Shown: positions 9,531 to 17,911, counted from the stretch's first letter. The stretch is 24,441 nucleotides of DNA from CAYGTK01 sp964352775 (GCA_964352775.1 CAYGTK010000035.1:1-24441), one strand, 5' to 3'. Translations and numbers: made by a program. The notes: a model not told the origin generated them from the letters alone.

Positions 9531-12500
9531 TCAGTGCTTCATCAGTCTGGCCTTGTAGCTGATGTTACCCTGTAGTATCTCAATGAAATATAAACCCGAA
9601 GACCAATCAGCGGTCTCCACATTCAGTTCGTTTATACCTGTATTCACTTCAAAATGTTTCACTGACATGTTAATTCCTAATACATTTCGAACGGTAAGTG
9701 TTGCTTTACCCGCATCTTGAGCAGTGTAAACTGCATTAAAATTCGTGTGGAATGGATTAGGATATACCTTGATATTACCGCCATTTACATATTCTTCTAT
9801 CCCAACACAGTCATTAACATTAACCGTTACTTGCTCTACCGTTTCACAACCATCGGCATTGGTAAAGCTATATTCCAGAATATGCTCTCCAGTTCCTGCA
9901 GCTTCAGGGTCAAAAGTAGTGTCGTTTATTCCTGCACCAGTAAATGAGCCTCCTACTGGTATAGCATTTAAAGCTACAGGCCCTTCCAACTCACAATACT
10001 CTCTACGAACATTAATAAAAGAGATGACAGGCACAGAGAATACAGTAACTGACTTAGTGAACGAAGAGGTACAACCAAATAGGTTAGTTAGCTCATACGT
10101 GATACTGTATGGGCCACCACTACCTGCTACTTCTGGGTCGAATGCAGAACCTACAATACCTGGACCAGTGAATGTACCACCACTTGGCACACCATCAACA
10201 AAGTCAACCAAGCCGTTCTGACAATAGGTGTCTGCTAAGTCAACAGATAAAATAGTATCTGCTGGGTTAACTGTAGTTGTTTTAATGATAGTATCTGAAC
10301 AACCATTCATTCCTGTATAGTCAAAGGTAATATCGTGAGTACCACTACCAGCCAAAACAGGGGCGAATGTAGAACCCGAAATACCAGAACCACTAAATAC
10401 TCCCATTGCGGGTGACCCTGCTAAACTAACGGCACCTTCATTTTCACAATACTGTGGAGCAAGCCCAGCAAATGCAATAGCGGGTTTCTCTTTAACAGTT
10501 ACTAGTTCTTCATCAGAGCCAACACAAGTATTACTATCAGTGAAACTATATGTTAATAGGTAAGGACCACCTGTTCCTGCTAATTCAGGGTCGAAAGTAC
10601 TTCCAGAAATACCAATTCCGTCAAGCATTCCATTTGTAGGCGAAACTGTTAATTCCACTGGCTCATCATTCTCGCAGAACATAGTAGCAGGAACACTCAA
10701 ACTTACCTGAGGAAGGTCGCGTACGACCACCTGACTAATAGCACTTGCAATACATCCATTTGCTGGGAACACGGTATAGTTAATAGAATGAGTTCCTACT
10801 CCTGCAAAGAATGGTACAAACACATCATTACTTACACCTCTACCCGTAAAGAATCCACCTTGGGGGCTTCCATTTAGAAGTACTGCTTCTTCCACATTAC
10901 AGTACTCTGGATCGAGACCTGTAAAGTTTATGGAAGGGGTTTGTTTAACACTTGTTATTAGAGTTACCGTATCAGAACAACCTAAGGTATCAGCATAGCG
11001 ATAGCTGATACTTAATGGTGACCCAATTGGAACTACGCTTGGATTGAATGTATTACTGTTAACCCCAGTACCAAAGAAGCTTCCATTTCCTGGAAAACCC
11101 GATAAAGTATCAATTCCATCGGCACTACAATATTCAATTTCCAAACCAAATAACTGAGCAACTGGCGGAGCAGTAACTGTTACCGTAATTGTATCTGATG
11201 CCGGACAACTGTTACTATCTAAACCACTTACAAAGTAGGTTGTAGTGGCTGAAGGAGCTACGGTAATTGATGGCCCAACTGCAAATGTTGACCATAAATA
11301 ATTCAAGCCACCTGTTGCTGTTAGTGTAACTATTCCTCCTTCGCAGATGGCTACATCCCTTCCAACTATTTCAATACCGCTTACCGTAACCGTTAAGGTA
11401 TCAGCAAAAGTACAACCGGTACCTGGGTCGGTAATAGCATATACAATATCATGAACACCAATACCAGCATTAGCAGGATTGAAAACAGTATCGGTAACAC
11501 CAGGGCCACTAAATGTTCCACCAGCAGTTCCTGCTACCATTGGGTAGTTAACTGTATCACTACTGCAATAGCTAGAGGCAAGTCCACTAAAGTTCACACT
11601 TAAGTCAACTACAGTAACTTGCTTAGTAGCCGTATCGGCACAACCTGGTCCGTTGTTTACAATGTAGCTAACCGTGTAAGTACCACCTGGTACTTGGCTT
11701 GGATCTACCACTTGAATAGGCACTGGAAGTACGCCTAAGAAAAATGTTCCACCTGCGGGACTACCTTGTGGAGTGAAGATAGGGTCAGTAGTACATATAG
11801 AGTCTGGCACATTCAAGATCGTAGCTGTAGGCTTGCCTGTAATAGTAACTGATTGCGTATCTGAAGCAGAACATAGTGTACTAGGATCTGTGTAATCATA
11901 AATAATAGCAAATGTACCCGCTCCAGCAAGGGAAGGCGTAAAGTCGTTGATAGAAACGCCTGTTCCACTAAACGTTCCACCAGTAGGGTTACCCGTTAAC
12001 GTTATAGGAGAATTATCGGCGTCACAATATGGACCCGCTAAACCGCTGAAACTTACTACAGGTTGTGCATTTACCGTTACTACTAGCGTATCCATATCAT
12101 CGCAAGAACCATCGCTTACTGTTAAAATGTAGGTAGTTGTGCTACTTGGGCTAGCTGTAGGTTGCGCTAGTGTTGGGTCATTTAAACCAGTAATAGGTAA
12201 CCAACTATAGGTATTACCTGTAGCACCACTTGTACCTATAACAGTTGACTCACCTAAACAAATGCCTATATCCACACCGGCATCAGCAGCTACACCTCCA
12301 CTTAATGAAACTATACTAGTATCAGCTCCGCTACAAGCTCCATCAGTTACCGTAACGGCATAAGATCCTGCAGAAGAAACTGTTATTGTTTGAGTAATCT
12401 CTCCACCTGGAGACCATAAATAGGTACTTCCCGGATTTCCAGCATCTAATACCACTGAAGCCCCACCACAAAGGCTGGTATCAGGTATGCTAATGCTTAG

Positions 12501-13775
12501 ATTTGACCCTTGACCTACTTTAGAGAAGTCAGTAGCTGTACATCCATTTACATCGGTAACAGTAACAAAATAGTTGCCTGTCATATTAGCGTTAACAGTT
12601 TGGGTAGTTTCACCATTTGGCAACCATTGATATGTACTTCCTGGGTTACCCGCATCAAGAGTAACAAAACTACCTGGGCAGAAATTTTGGTCGGGCACAT
12701 TAACTGTCGGAAGGGCATTTACGGTGACCAACACATCATCTACACCCGTACATCCTGTCGCGTCAGTAACAGTAACGGTGTAAGTAGTTGGGGTAGTAGG
12801 GCTAACCGATTCCGTAGCTTGAGTTCCACCAGAACTCCAAACGTATGACGTTCCACCAGTTGCAGTCAATGTTATACTTGAACCATCACAAACACTGGTA
12901 TCATTACCAGCAAATGCAGGCGCTCCGCTTGAAACGGTAATGTAATTAGCAGAAGTAATGGTATCAGCATCTACGCCATCGCTTACTATCAACTGAATAT
13001 CAGCTGTCCCTACTTGGTTATAGTTAATTGCATGAGGACCTGCACCAGTTGCTGTAGCAGGACTTGCACCAGTACCAAAATTCCAGTTCCAGCTTGTCAC
13101 TGAACCCAGAGAATTATCAGTAAATGTCACATCACCATTAATACAAGTAGCGGTAACATCAGAAGTGAAATTTGCCGTTACACCCGATGGCTGTTGAGCA
13201 CCAGGTAGTACCAAAACATCCTCGCAATATACATCGCCAGTAGCTGCTGAATTACCATTTCCAGAAATATTGGTCAAATAGAAAGTAACGTCTCCCAAGT
13301 ATGAGCTTGGAGAGTTCCAAGTGAACACCCATGCATTTTGAGAAGTAGCACTTTTTTGGCTCATGTAATCTCGACCACCTTGTGTAGAGATCTCTGTTGC
13401 TTGAGCACCAGAACTAGCGATAACGTTGAAGCTACCAGCCATGTTGCCGCTCGGGTCTAAAGCAGTTAGCTGAAAACCATAGGTGCTTGCCGGACCAATA
13501 AGACTGTTCTGATTTAAAAGTATAAAATAAGAAGTATTGGTTGTGTAGGTAGGTGTTGCTGGTGCCGCTGGTGTTGCTTTCACTTCAATAGTACCGCAAA
13601 CTAATGGCCCAGGGTAAGGAGCTGCGTTATGACAAGCCACATCTCCACAACCACCAAGGTCTCCAGGGGCAGCTGTATAACCGCCAGGCATTCCAGCTGT
13701 ATTGGTGATGGCAAATTGGCCTGAACCTAGTATGATGACAAGCATCATTACTGATACCGCTAACTTCTTAAACAT
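9531..13775 (-). CDS. Secreted choice-of-anchor-V-like / PKD / multi-Ig protein with CX4CH motif and T9SS tail
   Basis: I start this gene at the ATG at 13775, because MFKKLAVSV followed by a hydrophobic core makes a normal signal peptide. An in-frame ATG at 13844 would add 23 residues in front of it. The product is 1414 residues. The N-terminal part (about 30-190) resembles the choice-of-anchor V / reelin-like domain. It begins with a GxPGGY and APGD stretch and a CGDVACH motif (residues 43-49) where the family usually has CxxCH. Next are a PKD domain (about 197-285, SWNWNFG), four Ig/PKD-like modules (283-568) and nine modules of about 75-80 residues with paired Cys and a GGTFSGxGV-like signature (572-1325). 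One extra Ig-like module is inserted after the third of these. A T9SS type A sorting domain ends the protein (about 1331-1414; VYPNPFHTN, GLYFIEI). It is probably a surface-anchored or released adhesin-like protein. Haem attachment is possible but unproven. Confidence 0.9.
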   Translation of the reverse strand: MFKKLAVSVMMLVIILGSGQFAITNTAGMPGGYTAAPGDLGGCGDVACHNAAPYPGPLVCGTIEVKATPAAPATPTYTTNTSYFILLNQNSLIGPASTYGFQLTALDPSGNMAGSFNVIASSGAQATEISTQGGRDYMSQKSATSQNAWVFTWNSPSSYLGDVTFYLTNISGNGNSAATGDVYCEDVLVLPGAQQPSGVTANFTSDVTATCINGDVTFTDNSLGSVTSWNWNFGTGASPATATGAGPHAINYNQVGTADIQLIVSDGVDADTITSANYITVSSGAPAFAGNDTSVCDGSSITLTATGGTSYVWSSGGTQATESVSPTTPTTYTVTVTDATGCTGVDDVLVTVNALPTVNVPDQNFCPGSFVTLDAGNPGSTYQWLPNGETTQTVNANMTGNYFVTVTDVNGCTATDFSKVGQGSNLSISIPDTSLCGGASVVLDAGNPGSTYLWSPGGEITQTITVSSAGSYAVTVTDGACSGADTSIVSLSGGVAADAGVDIGICLGESTVIGTSGATGNTYSWLPITGLNDPTLAQPTASPSSTTTYILTVSDGSCDDMDTLVVTVNAQPVVSFSGLAGPYCDADNSPITLTGNPTGGTFSGTGVSINDFTPSLAGAGTFAIIYDYTDPSTLCSASDTQSVTITGKPTATILNVPDSICTTDPIFTPQGSPAGGTFFLGVLPVPIQVVDPSQVPGGTYTVSYIVNNGPGCADTATKQVTVVDLSVNFSGLASSYCSSDTVNYPMVAGTAGGTFSGPGVTDTVFNPANAGIGVHDIVYAITDPGTGCTFADTLTVTVSGIEIVGRDVAICEGGIVTLTATGGLNYLWSTFAVGPSITVAPSATTTYFVSGLDSNSCPASDTITVTVTAPPVAQLFGLEIEYCSADGIDTLSGFPGNGSFFGTGVNSNTFNPSVVPIGSPLSISYRYADTLGCSDTVTLITSVKQTPSINFTGLDPEYCNVEEAVLLNGSPQGGFFTGRGVSNDVFVPFFAGVGTHSINYTVFPANGCIASAISQVVVRDLPQVSLSVPATMFCENDEPVELTVSPTNGMLDGIGISGSTFDPELAGTGGPYLLTYSFTDSNTCVGSDEELVTVKEKPAIAFAGLAPQYCENEGAVSLAGSPAMGVFSGSGISGSTFAPVLAGSGTHDITFDYTGMNGCSDTIIKTTTVNPADTILSVDLADTYCQNGLVDFVDGVPSGGTFTGPGIVGSAFDPEVAGSGGPYSITYELTNLFGCTSSFTKSVTVFSVPVISFINVRREYCELEGPVALNAIPVGGSFTGAGINDTTFDPEAAGTGEHILEYSFTNADGCETVEQVTVNVNDCVGIEEYVNGGNIKVYPNPFHTNFNAVYTAQDAGKATLTVRNVLGINMSVKHFEVNTGINELNVETADWSSGLYFIEILQGNISYKARLMKH
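9790..12070 (-). repeat. Nine Cys-containing Ig-like modules of about 75-80 residues
   Basis: Each module has the pattern: hydrophobic strand, GL-x-x-x-YC, an acidic turn, GxPxGGxFxGxGV, F-x-P-x-x-AG-x-G, I-x-Y-x-x-TD, and GC. The copies are well diverged in sequence, unlike the 279-base repeats of the next gene. Two Cys per module suggest one disulfide each. The same module type occurs three times in the neighbouring metalloprotease (about 5480-6160), so the two genes share building blocks. One Ig/PKD-like module (about 11165-11400) interrupts the series. Confidence 0.8.
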
Positions 13776-13917
13776 AGCATTACATTTTAATACAGCTAAG
13801 ATAAAAAGAAAACAAGCATGCTTAGGCAGGTAGGTTATGGACAAACCCTTGTTGATAGACAGATATGTGTAGTCATATGCGGTTATCTAAAATGCAAACG
13901 CTTATCAGGGCTAGGAA
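13776..13917. other. Intergenic region upstream of the multi-Ig gene
   Basis: This spacer of 142 bases separates the four-helix membrane gene from the start of the giant gene on the same strand. It must contain the promoter of the giant gene, but I could not identify a clear TTG/TAnnTTTG pair. The in-frame ATG at 13844 lies here and is treated as non-initiating. Confidence 0.5.
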
Positions 13918-13932
13918 CTACCCTAAAGCCCT
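13907..13932 (-). terminator. Possible terminator hairpin overlapping the stop of the membrane gene
   Basis: AGGGCT (13907-13912) pairs with AGCCCT (13927-13932), and an inner AGG/CCT adds to the stem. The stem overlaps the TAG stop at 13918. Read on the minus strand it is followed only by a weak TTTT about 20 bases further on, so this may be an attenuating hairpin rather than a strong terminator. Confidence 0.35.
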
Positions 13933-14289
13933 CTTTTGGTATATAGCCATCAGTATAACAATGATGGCTACTACGACTACTAACACATAACCCAGTAATG
14001 ATAGATCTAACAACTGAAATCCAACGATCATAGTACTACCCACAACCCAAAGCCAGTCTTGAACAATGATAGCTCGTACTAATAAGGGTTGTATTTGTTT
14101 ACGAGTAACTGTGTATAGTATCATACCCACAAAAAGCAAAAGACTTATTCCAACGATCAATAAGATCCAACTATAAGGAATACCCATCAACGCTGAAATA
14201 TACCTATGAAATACTATCAGTAAGATGCCTGATGTAGCTGAAAATGCAGCGTTGGTATATAATGCCCACTTTAAGTTTACTGTATTCAT
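13918..14289 (-). CDS. Small four-helix integral membrane protein, function unknown
   Basis: This 123-residue protein has four predicted transmembrane helices at about residues 12-32, 40-62, 72-92 and 96-117, with few charged residues between them. I recognise no family signature. It begins 7 bases after the stop of the SRPBCC gene on the same strand, so the two are almost certainly co-transcribed. The pair faces an AraC-family regulator. An SRPBCC protein beside a small membrane protein could suggest handling of a lipid or small hydrophobic ligand, but this is only a guess from context. Confidence 0.75.
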   Translation of the reverse strand: MNTVNLKWALYTNAAFSATSGILLIVFHRYISALMGIPYSWILLIVGISLLLFVGMILYTVTRKQIQPLLVRAIIVQDWLWVVGSTMIVGFQLLDLSLLGYVLVVVVAIIVILMAIYQKRALG

Positions 14290-14296
14290 AACTCAA

Positions 14297-14734
14297 CTAT
14301 CTAACTTCTGAAATCTGCTTTAATGCTTTATTCATGCTAATGAATCCCTGTTCGGTAGCCTTACCAATTAGCCACAATAGTGGTTTAACCAGTACACCTG
14401 TGAAGTGCTCACCGTGGATCAGTTTGGTTGTTTTTTCGTCCAACTCTTCTAAACGGAAATAATGCTCTCCATCAAAAATGCCCTGCATACCTAATTTGCC
14501 TCTCCACCGCAATGCTTTATTGGTTTCCAATTCCAATAATTCTGGATTGAATTGCTGAGCACTCATACCTTCAGGTTGTATCATCACTTCTAAATACTCG
14601 CCTGAAACAGGTTTTCCCTTTATGGATTTGATCAAAGGATTCCAATCACCATATCGTTGCCAATCCATAAGATGAAACCATACTTTTTCAGCGCTTGTTT
14701 TGATATTTATGCTTGTTTCCAAAGTTGTCATCAT
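14297..14734 (-). CDS. SRPBCC (START-like / polyketide cyclase) fold protein
   Basis: This 145-residue single-domain protein has the helix-grip pattern: an N-terminal strand ending in INIKTSAEKVW, then a helix with WQRYGDWNPLI. Next come strands with LRWRGKL and GEHYFRL, and a long C-terminal helix (GFISMNKALKQI). The W-NP-I signature after the first helix is typical of the CoxG/polyketide-cyclase-like SRPBCC group. Members bind hydrophobic ligands in a deep cavity, and many have no known enzymatic role. Start codons at 14734 and 14731 are adjacent and equally plausible. It is the first gene of a two-gene unit with the membrane protein at 13918-14289, and its promoter region is shared with the divergent AraC-type gene. 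Confidence 0.85.
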   Translation of the reverse strand: MMTTLETSINIKTSAEKVWFHLMDWQRYGDWNPLIKSIKGKPVSGEYLEVMIQPEGMSAQQFNPELLELETNKALRWRGKLGMQGIFDGEHYFRLEELDEKTTKLIHGEHFTGVLVKPLLWLIGKATEQGFISMNKALKQISEVR

Positions 14735-14820
14735 TCTATCATTTTGTTCACTACAAAGGTGCTTGCTCTGGTGTCTTCAGAATTGATAATAGCTGCCTTT
14801 GAGTTGACATTTGCCGCCAA
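14735..14820. promoter_or_regulatory. Divergent control region between SRPBCC and AraC-family genes
   Basis: These 86 bases lie between two genes reading outward. On the plus strand TTG (14783-14785), 20 bases, then GACATTTG (14806-14813) is one base off the Bacteroidota consensus and would give a transcript with almost no leader. On the minus strand CACCTTTG (14761-14754) is one base off the -7 box, with a weak -33 (TTC). AraC-family proteins commonly bind such divergent regions; no operator repeat is obvious to me. Confidence 0.45.
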
Positions 14821-15873
14821 ATGATCGATCTGTTACTTTTGGATATGGACTTACCTTTTAGTTTCAATAGCAGGTTTCTGTTGAATATCATCCACTTTGC
14901 CGTTCATCAGGGAGCTGATAAACAGCATTTAACAGCTCTCACTCATCATAGCGAAGAAGAACTCTGTAGCGAAGATCTTAGGGTCTCTGCAGCTATTTAT
15001 GACAACGTATTGGCCTCTGCTGTTGAGCAAACTGGAAACTCTTGTTTTGGCTTAAACTTAGGGGAGTATTTAAACCTGACCGCATTGGGTATTTTGGGGC
15101 AAATAACACAGTCGAGCAATACGGTTCACCAGGCGCTATTACATCTTTGTGAGTTCGCTAGCTTGGGATGCCAAGCGTTACCAATTCAATTGGTAGAAGA
15201 CAGTAAGCATTATCGCATTACCTTTTCAGCAAATCCATTGTGGGAGCAGTATTCACCACTTTCCGTAGAACATACCGTGGCCGCTAATTTGACCTTCGCT
15301 TTGCGCGAGTATCATGCCTTAACACGGTATAAGCACTATCCTTTAGCTATCCACTTACGTTGCGCAGTACCACAAAGATTGGATGAATACAAACGTCTGT
15401 TTCAATGCCCTATCTATTTCAATAAGGATGAAAATGCTATGCTACTGAATAAGGCCCTTGTAAACGAGCCGATAGTGACAAGTGACCATAGATTACTTCC
15501 GATCTTATTAGATCATGCTCGTCAAAAGTTGGAGGACTTAGAAGGCCAACAGGGATTTAGTAAACGTGTAAAACATACCGTATTGAACTTAATGAAACCG
15601 CAGTTCCCTATAGTAAACCAAGTGGCTACCAGCATGAACTTAAGTGTGCGTACTCTTCAACGACGCTTGAAGGAAGAGGGGCAGACCTATAAAGCAATAA
15701 TGGAAGACATTAGACATCAATTCGCCATTCAATACTTACAGCGAAAAGACCTTAATATCAGTGAAGTGGCCTATATGCTTGACTATGCTGAAGCAAGCGC
15801 CTTCATTCGCTCTTTTAAGCGTTGGGAAGGCACAACACCGCAGGCTTACAGAAAAACTTTAATGCCAAATTGA
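14821..15873 (+). CDS. AraC-family transcriptional regulator
   Basis: This 350-residue protein has an N-terminal ligand-sensing region of the arabinose-binding-like type found in OruR/ArgR-like AraC proteins (about 15-215; it includes TALGILGQ). A C-terminal double helix-turn-helix spans about residues 261-347. The HTH shows the family landmarks NLSVRTLQRRL in the first motif, ISEVAYMLDYAEASAF in the second, and FKRW-G-TTPQAYR at the end. The start at 14821 is the first in-frame ATG after the control region; an internal ATG (MDLPFSF) eight codons later is possible. Its divergent position suggests that it controls the SRPBCC/membrane pair, itself, or both. The inducer is unknown; this N-terminal domain type usually senses a small molecule rather than a sugar as in E. 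coli AraC. Confidence 0.92.
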   Translation: MIDLLLLDMDLPFSFNSRFLLNIIHFAVHQGADKQHLTALTHHSEEELCSEDLRVSAAIYDNVLASAVEQTGNSCFGLNLGEYLNLTALGILGQITQSSNTVHQALLHLCEFASLGCQALPIQLVEDSKHYRITFSANPLWEQYSPLSVEHTVAANLTFALREYHALTRYKHYPLAIHLRCAVPQRLDEYKRLFQCPIYFNKDENAMLLNKALVNEPIVTSDHRLLPILLDHARQKLEDLEGQQGFSKRVKHTVLNLMKPQFPIVNQVATSMNLSVRTLQRRLKEEGQTYKAIMEDIRHQFAIQYLQRKDLNISEVAYMLDYAEASAFIRSFKRWEGTTPQAYRKTLMPN

Positions 15874-15898
15874 GAATATTACCAGATCACTACCTTTG
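15870..15898 (+). promoter_or_regulatory. Bacteroidota-type promoter of the sulfotransferase gene
   Basis: TTG (15870-15872), a spacer of 18 bases, then TACCTTTG (15891-15898) is an exact match to TTG-N(17-23)-TAnnTTTG. The -33 box overlaps the stop codon of the AraC-family gene. Transcription should begin around 15903-15905, so the mRNA would be leaderless or nearly so for the ATG at 15907. Confidence 0.7.
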
Positions 15899-15906
15899 CA
15901 GTACTA

Positions 15907-16917
15907 ATGAATAACAACGAGCGCCAACCATCTTACAAGAGATCGCCAGCACTAGAAGAGGTGCTGAAAGAGGTTAATGATAGTTTAAGCCCTGCAGAAG
16001 CTAACATTGCTTCGAGTTATTCAGAAATGAAATGGCCTGTAGTATTCATAGTTGGAGCTCCCAGAAGTGGATCGACCCTTTTCTTACAATGGTTGGCCAA
16101 AACAGGTATTTTTTCATACCCAACCAACGTACTCTCCCGCTTTTTTAAAGCCCCGTATTTGGGCGCTAGAGTTCAACAGATGTTGGTAGATCTAGATGCT
16201 AAAGGTGAAATAATTCCGGATAGAACTTTCAACTTCTCATCCAACCTTGGTAAAACGATAGGCCCCCTGGCACCTCATGAATTCTGGTACTTCTGGCGTA
16301 GGTTCTTTCCCTTTGAGGATAGACATCAATTGACAGAGGAAGAACTAAAGAGCTTTCCGAAAAAGGAATTGATAAGTGAACTATCAGCTTTAGAAGATGC
16401 ATTTGGAAGACCCTTGGCTATGAAAGCAATGATGATGAATTGGCATATTGATCTACTTCACCAGCTTTTCCCTAAAGCCTTATTCATTCATTTAAGGCGC
16501 GACTCTATTGATAACATGCGATCGATATTAAAGGCCCGTGAAAGCTATTTTGGTGACAAAAGTAAATGGTGGAGTTTTGTGCCGCGAGAAATGGATAAGC
16601 TAACTCATTTATCACCAGAAGAACAGGTGGCAGCACAATTGCAAAGTATCTACAAAGAGGTAGATGACCATTTCGATAGAATACCTCTAGCCAACCAATT
16701 AACCATTGATTATAACACCTTTTGTAGTTCTCCAGAGAGGAAATATTCAGCAATACTAAACAAGTTGAGTACCCTGGGGGTATCCATCGAAGAAAAGTAT
16801 GTAGGAGAATCTAAATTCACCCCATCTGGTAACCCTTCTGCTGATGATGAATTAGAAGCAAAACTACAAAGTGCCTTTAGCCGTGCATCGGCTTTGCTGA
16901 ATGGCAATAAACACTAA
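15907..16917 (+). CDS. Sulfotransferase family protein (PAPS-dependent)
   Basis: This 336-residue soluble protein transfers sulfate from PAPS to an acceptor, judging by its family motifs. The 5'-phosphosulfate loop is GAPRSGSTLF at about residues 50-59. The 3'-phosphate-binding segment is IHLRRDSIDNMRS at about 194-206, within a strand-loop-helix. The length and motif spacing fit the sulfotransferase P-loop superfamily. The N-terminal 45 residues are polar, with no signal peptide, so it acts in the cytoplasm. It has its own promoter and is followed after 26 bases by the GT2 gene. The genomic setting among glycosyltransferases suggests a sugar or glycolipid acceptor (inference). A small-molecule acceptor cannot be excluded. 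Confidence 0.88.
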   Translation: MNNNERQPSYKRSPALEEVLKEVNDSLSPAEANIASSYSEMKWPVVFIVGAPRSGSTLFLQWLAKTGIFSYPTNVLSRFFKAPYLGARVQQMLVDLDAKGEIIPDRTFNFSSNLGKTIGPLAPHEFWYFWRRFFPFEDRHQLTEEELKSFPKKELISELSALEDAFGRPLAMKAMMMNWHIDLLHQLFPKALFIHLRRDSIDNMRSILKARESYFGDKSKWWSFVPREMDKLTHLSPEEQVAAQLQSIYKEVDDHFDRIPLANQLTIDYNTFCSSPERKYSAILNKLSTLGVSIEEKYVGESKFTPSGNPSADDELEAKLQSAFSRASALLNGNKH

Positions 16918-16922
16918 CTTTG
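16894..16922 (+). promoter_or_regulatory. Bacteroidota-type promoter of the GT2 / GT-C pair
   Basis: TTG (16894-16896), a spacer of 18 bases, then TAACTTTG (16915-16922) is an exact consensus match. The promoter overlaps the end of the sulfotransferase gene. The predicted start of transcription is near 16927-16929, leaving a short leader of about 15 bases before the ATG at 16944. Confidence 0.7.
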
Positions 16923-16943
16923 TTACGCATCGCAGTATAGCAT

Positions 16944-17888
16944 ATGAAAACAGTTTCGTTCGTCATTCCGGTATTTCGTAACGAGGGTTCGCTAAAGCCA
17001 ACTCACGAGCAAATAACCGCATTGTTCAAGAACGAACTAAAAGACTATGATTACGATATGGTATTCGTAAACGATGGCTCTGACGATGGCAGCCTAGATG
17101 AACTCTTAGAGATAAGAGAAATGGACCCAAAAGTTCGTGTGTTCTCACTTTCAAGAAATTTTGGACAGCGTGAAGCTGTAATGTGTGGGTTTAAACAAGT
17201 TCGTGGCGATTGTGTGGTGAAGATGTCTGCCGACCTTCAAGAACCTATAGATACCATTCCAAAAATGGTACATGGTTGGGCAGAAGGAAATGAGGTGGTT
17301 ATCTGTTACAGAGCTGGTCGCAACGATTCCTTTTTTGAGAACACCATGTCTAGCATTTTCTATTCATTAATGAATATTTCGAATAGCAAAATGCCTAAAA
17401 GCGGCTATGACTTTTGGTTGTTGGGCGAACGAGCGGTAACCATGCTTAACTCCCTCACAGCAAAGAACAGAATGCTTCAAGGTGATATTCTGTGGATGGG
17501 CTATAATGTAAAATTCCTTCCCTACCAGCGCTTAAAACGTGAGATAGGTGAGTCACAACAGTCGATGGGAAAGAAAGTCAAATTCTTCATTGATGGCTTG
17601 ATATACACCTCCTACTTACCCATTCGAGTTATGTCTCTTATTGGCTTTCTTTTTGCCTTTTTGGGTATTATATCAGCGGTGGTTGTAGTAGTTAACCGAT
17701 TAGTTAACGAGAACCCCTATACTGGTTGGGCATCTTTGATAGTACTAAACCTTGTTATTGGCGGATTGATAATGCTAATGCTGGGCATGATAGGAGAATA
17801 CTTGTGGCGAATCCACGACCAAACTCGTGCTCGCCCAGATTTTATCATCGATAAGATATACGACGAAAAAGGCGAACGCAAAGCTTAG
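16944..17888 (+). CDS. Polyprenyl-phosphate glycosyltransferase, GT2 family (DPM1/GtrB-like)
   Basis: This 314-residue protein has a cytoplasmic GT-A domain followed by two transmembrane helices (about 231-251 and 264-286), the layout of GtrB, ArnC and bacterial dolichol-phosphate-mannose-synthase-like enzymes. Motifs seen: SFVIPVFRNEGS (5-16); FVNDGSDDGS (41-50), the nucleotide-binding acidic site; SADLQEP (95-101), the metal-binding region; and an R-x-x-GES segment (199-204) before the membrane part. Such enzymes load a sugar from a nucleotide donor onto undecaprenyl phosphate at the inner face of the inner membrane. The next gene, 23 bases downstream, encodes a GT-C enzyme of the class that uses these lipid-linked sugars, so a donor-maker/donor-user pair is likely. 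The sugar cannot be told from the sequence. Confidence 0.92.
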   Translation: MKTVSFVIPVFRNEGSLKPTHEQITALFKNELKDYDYDMVFVNDGSDDGSLDELLEIREMDPKVRVFSLSRNFGQREAVMCGFKQVRGDCVVKMSADLQEPIDTIPKMVHGWAEGNEVVICYRAGRNDSFFENTMSSIFYSLMNISNSKMPKSGYDFWLLGERAVTMLNSLTAKNRMLQGDILWMGYNVKFLPYQRLKREIGESQQSMGKKVKFFIDGLIYTSYLPIRVMSLIGFLFAFLGIISAVVVVVNRLVNENPYTGWASLIVLNLVIGGLIMLMLGMIGEYLWRIHDQTRARPDFIIDKIYDEKGERKA

Positions 17889-17911
17889 ATCAATTCCTTA
17901 CACCAATTACC

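Noticed and set aside
9745..10221. Plus-strand open frame of 158 codons
   Set aside because: Lies wholly inside the Ig-repeat/T9SS gene on the other strand, and its product has no recognisable domain or signal peptide.
13776..13844. Longer start (ATG at 13844) for the multi-Ig gene
   Set aside because: It would place 23 extra residues before a complete signal peptide that starts at MFKK (13775), so the downstream ATG is preferred.
17226..17246. SADLQ in place of the common DADLQ in the GT2 enzyme, as a sign of inactivation
   Set aside because: The second Asp is kept, and as far as I recall SADLQ is found in other working enzymes of this family, so it is not evidence of loss of function.
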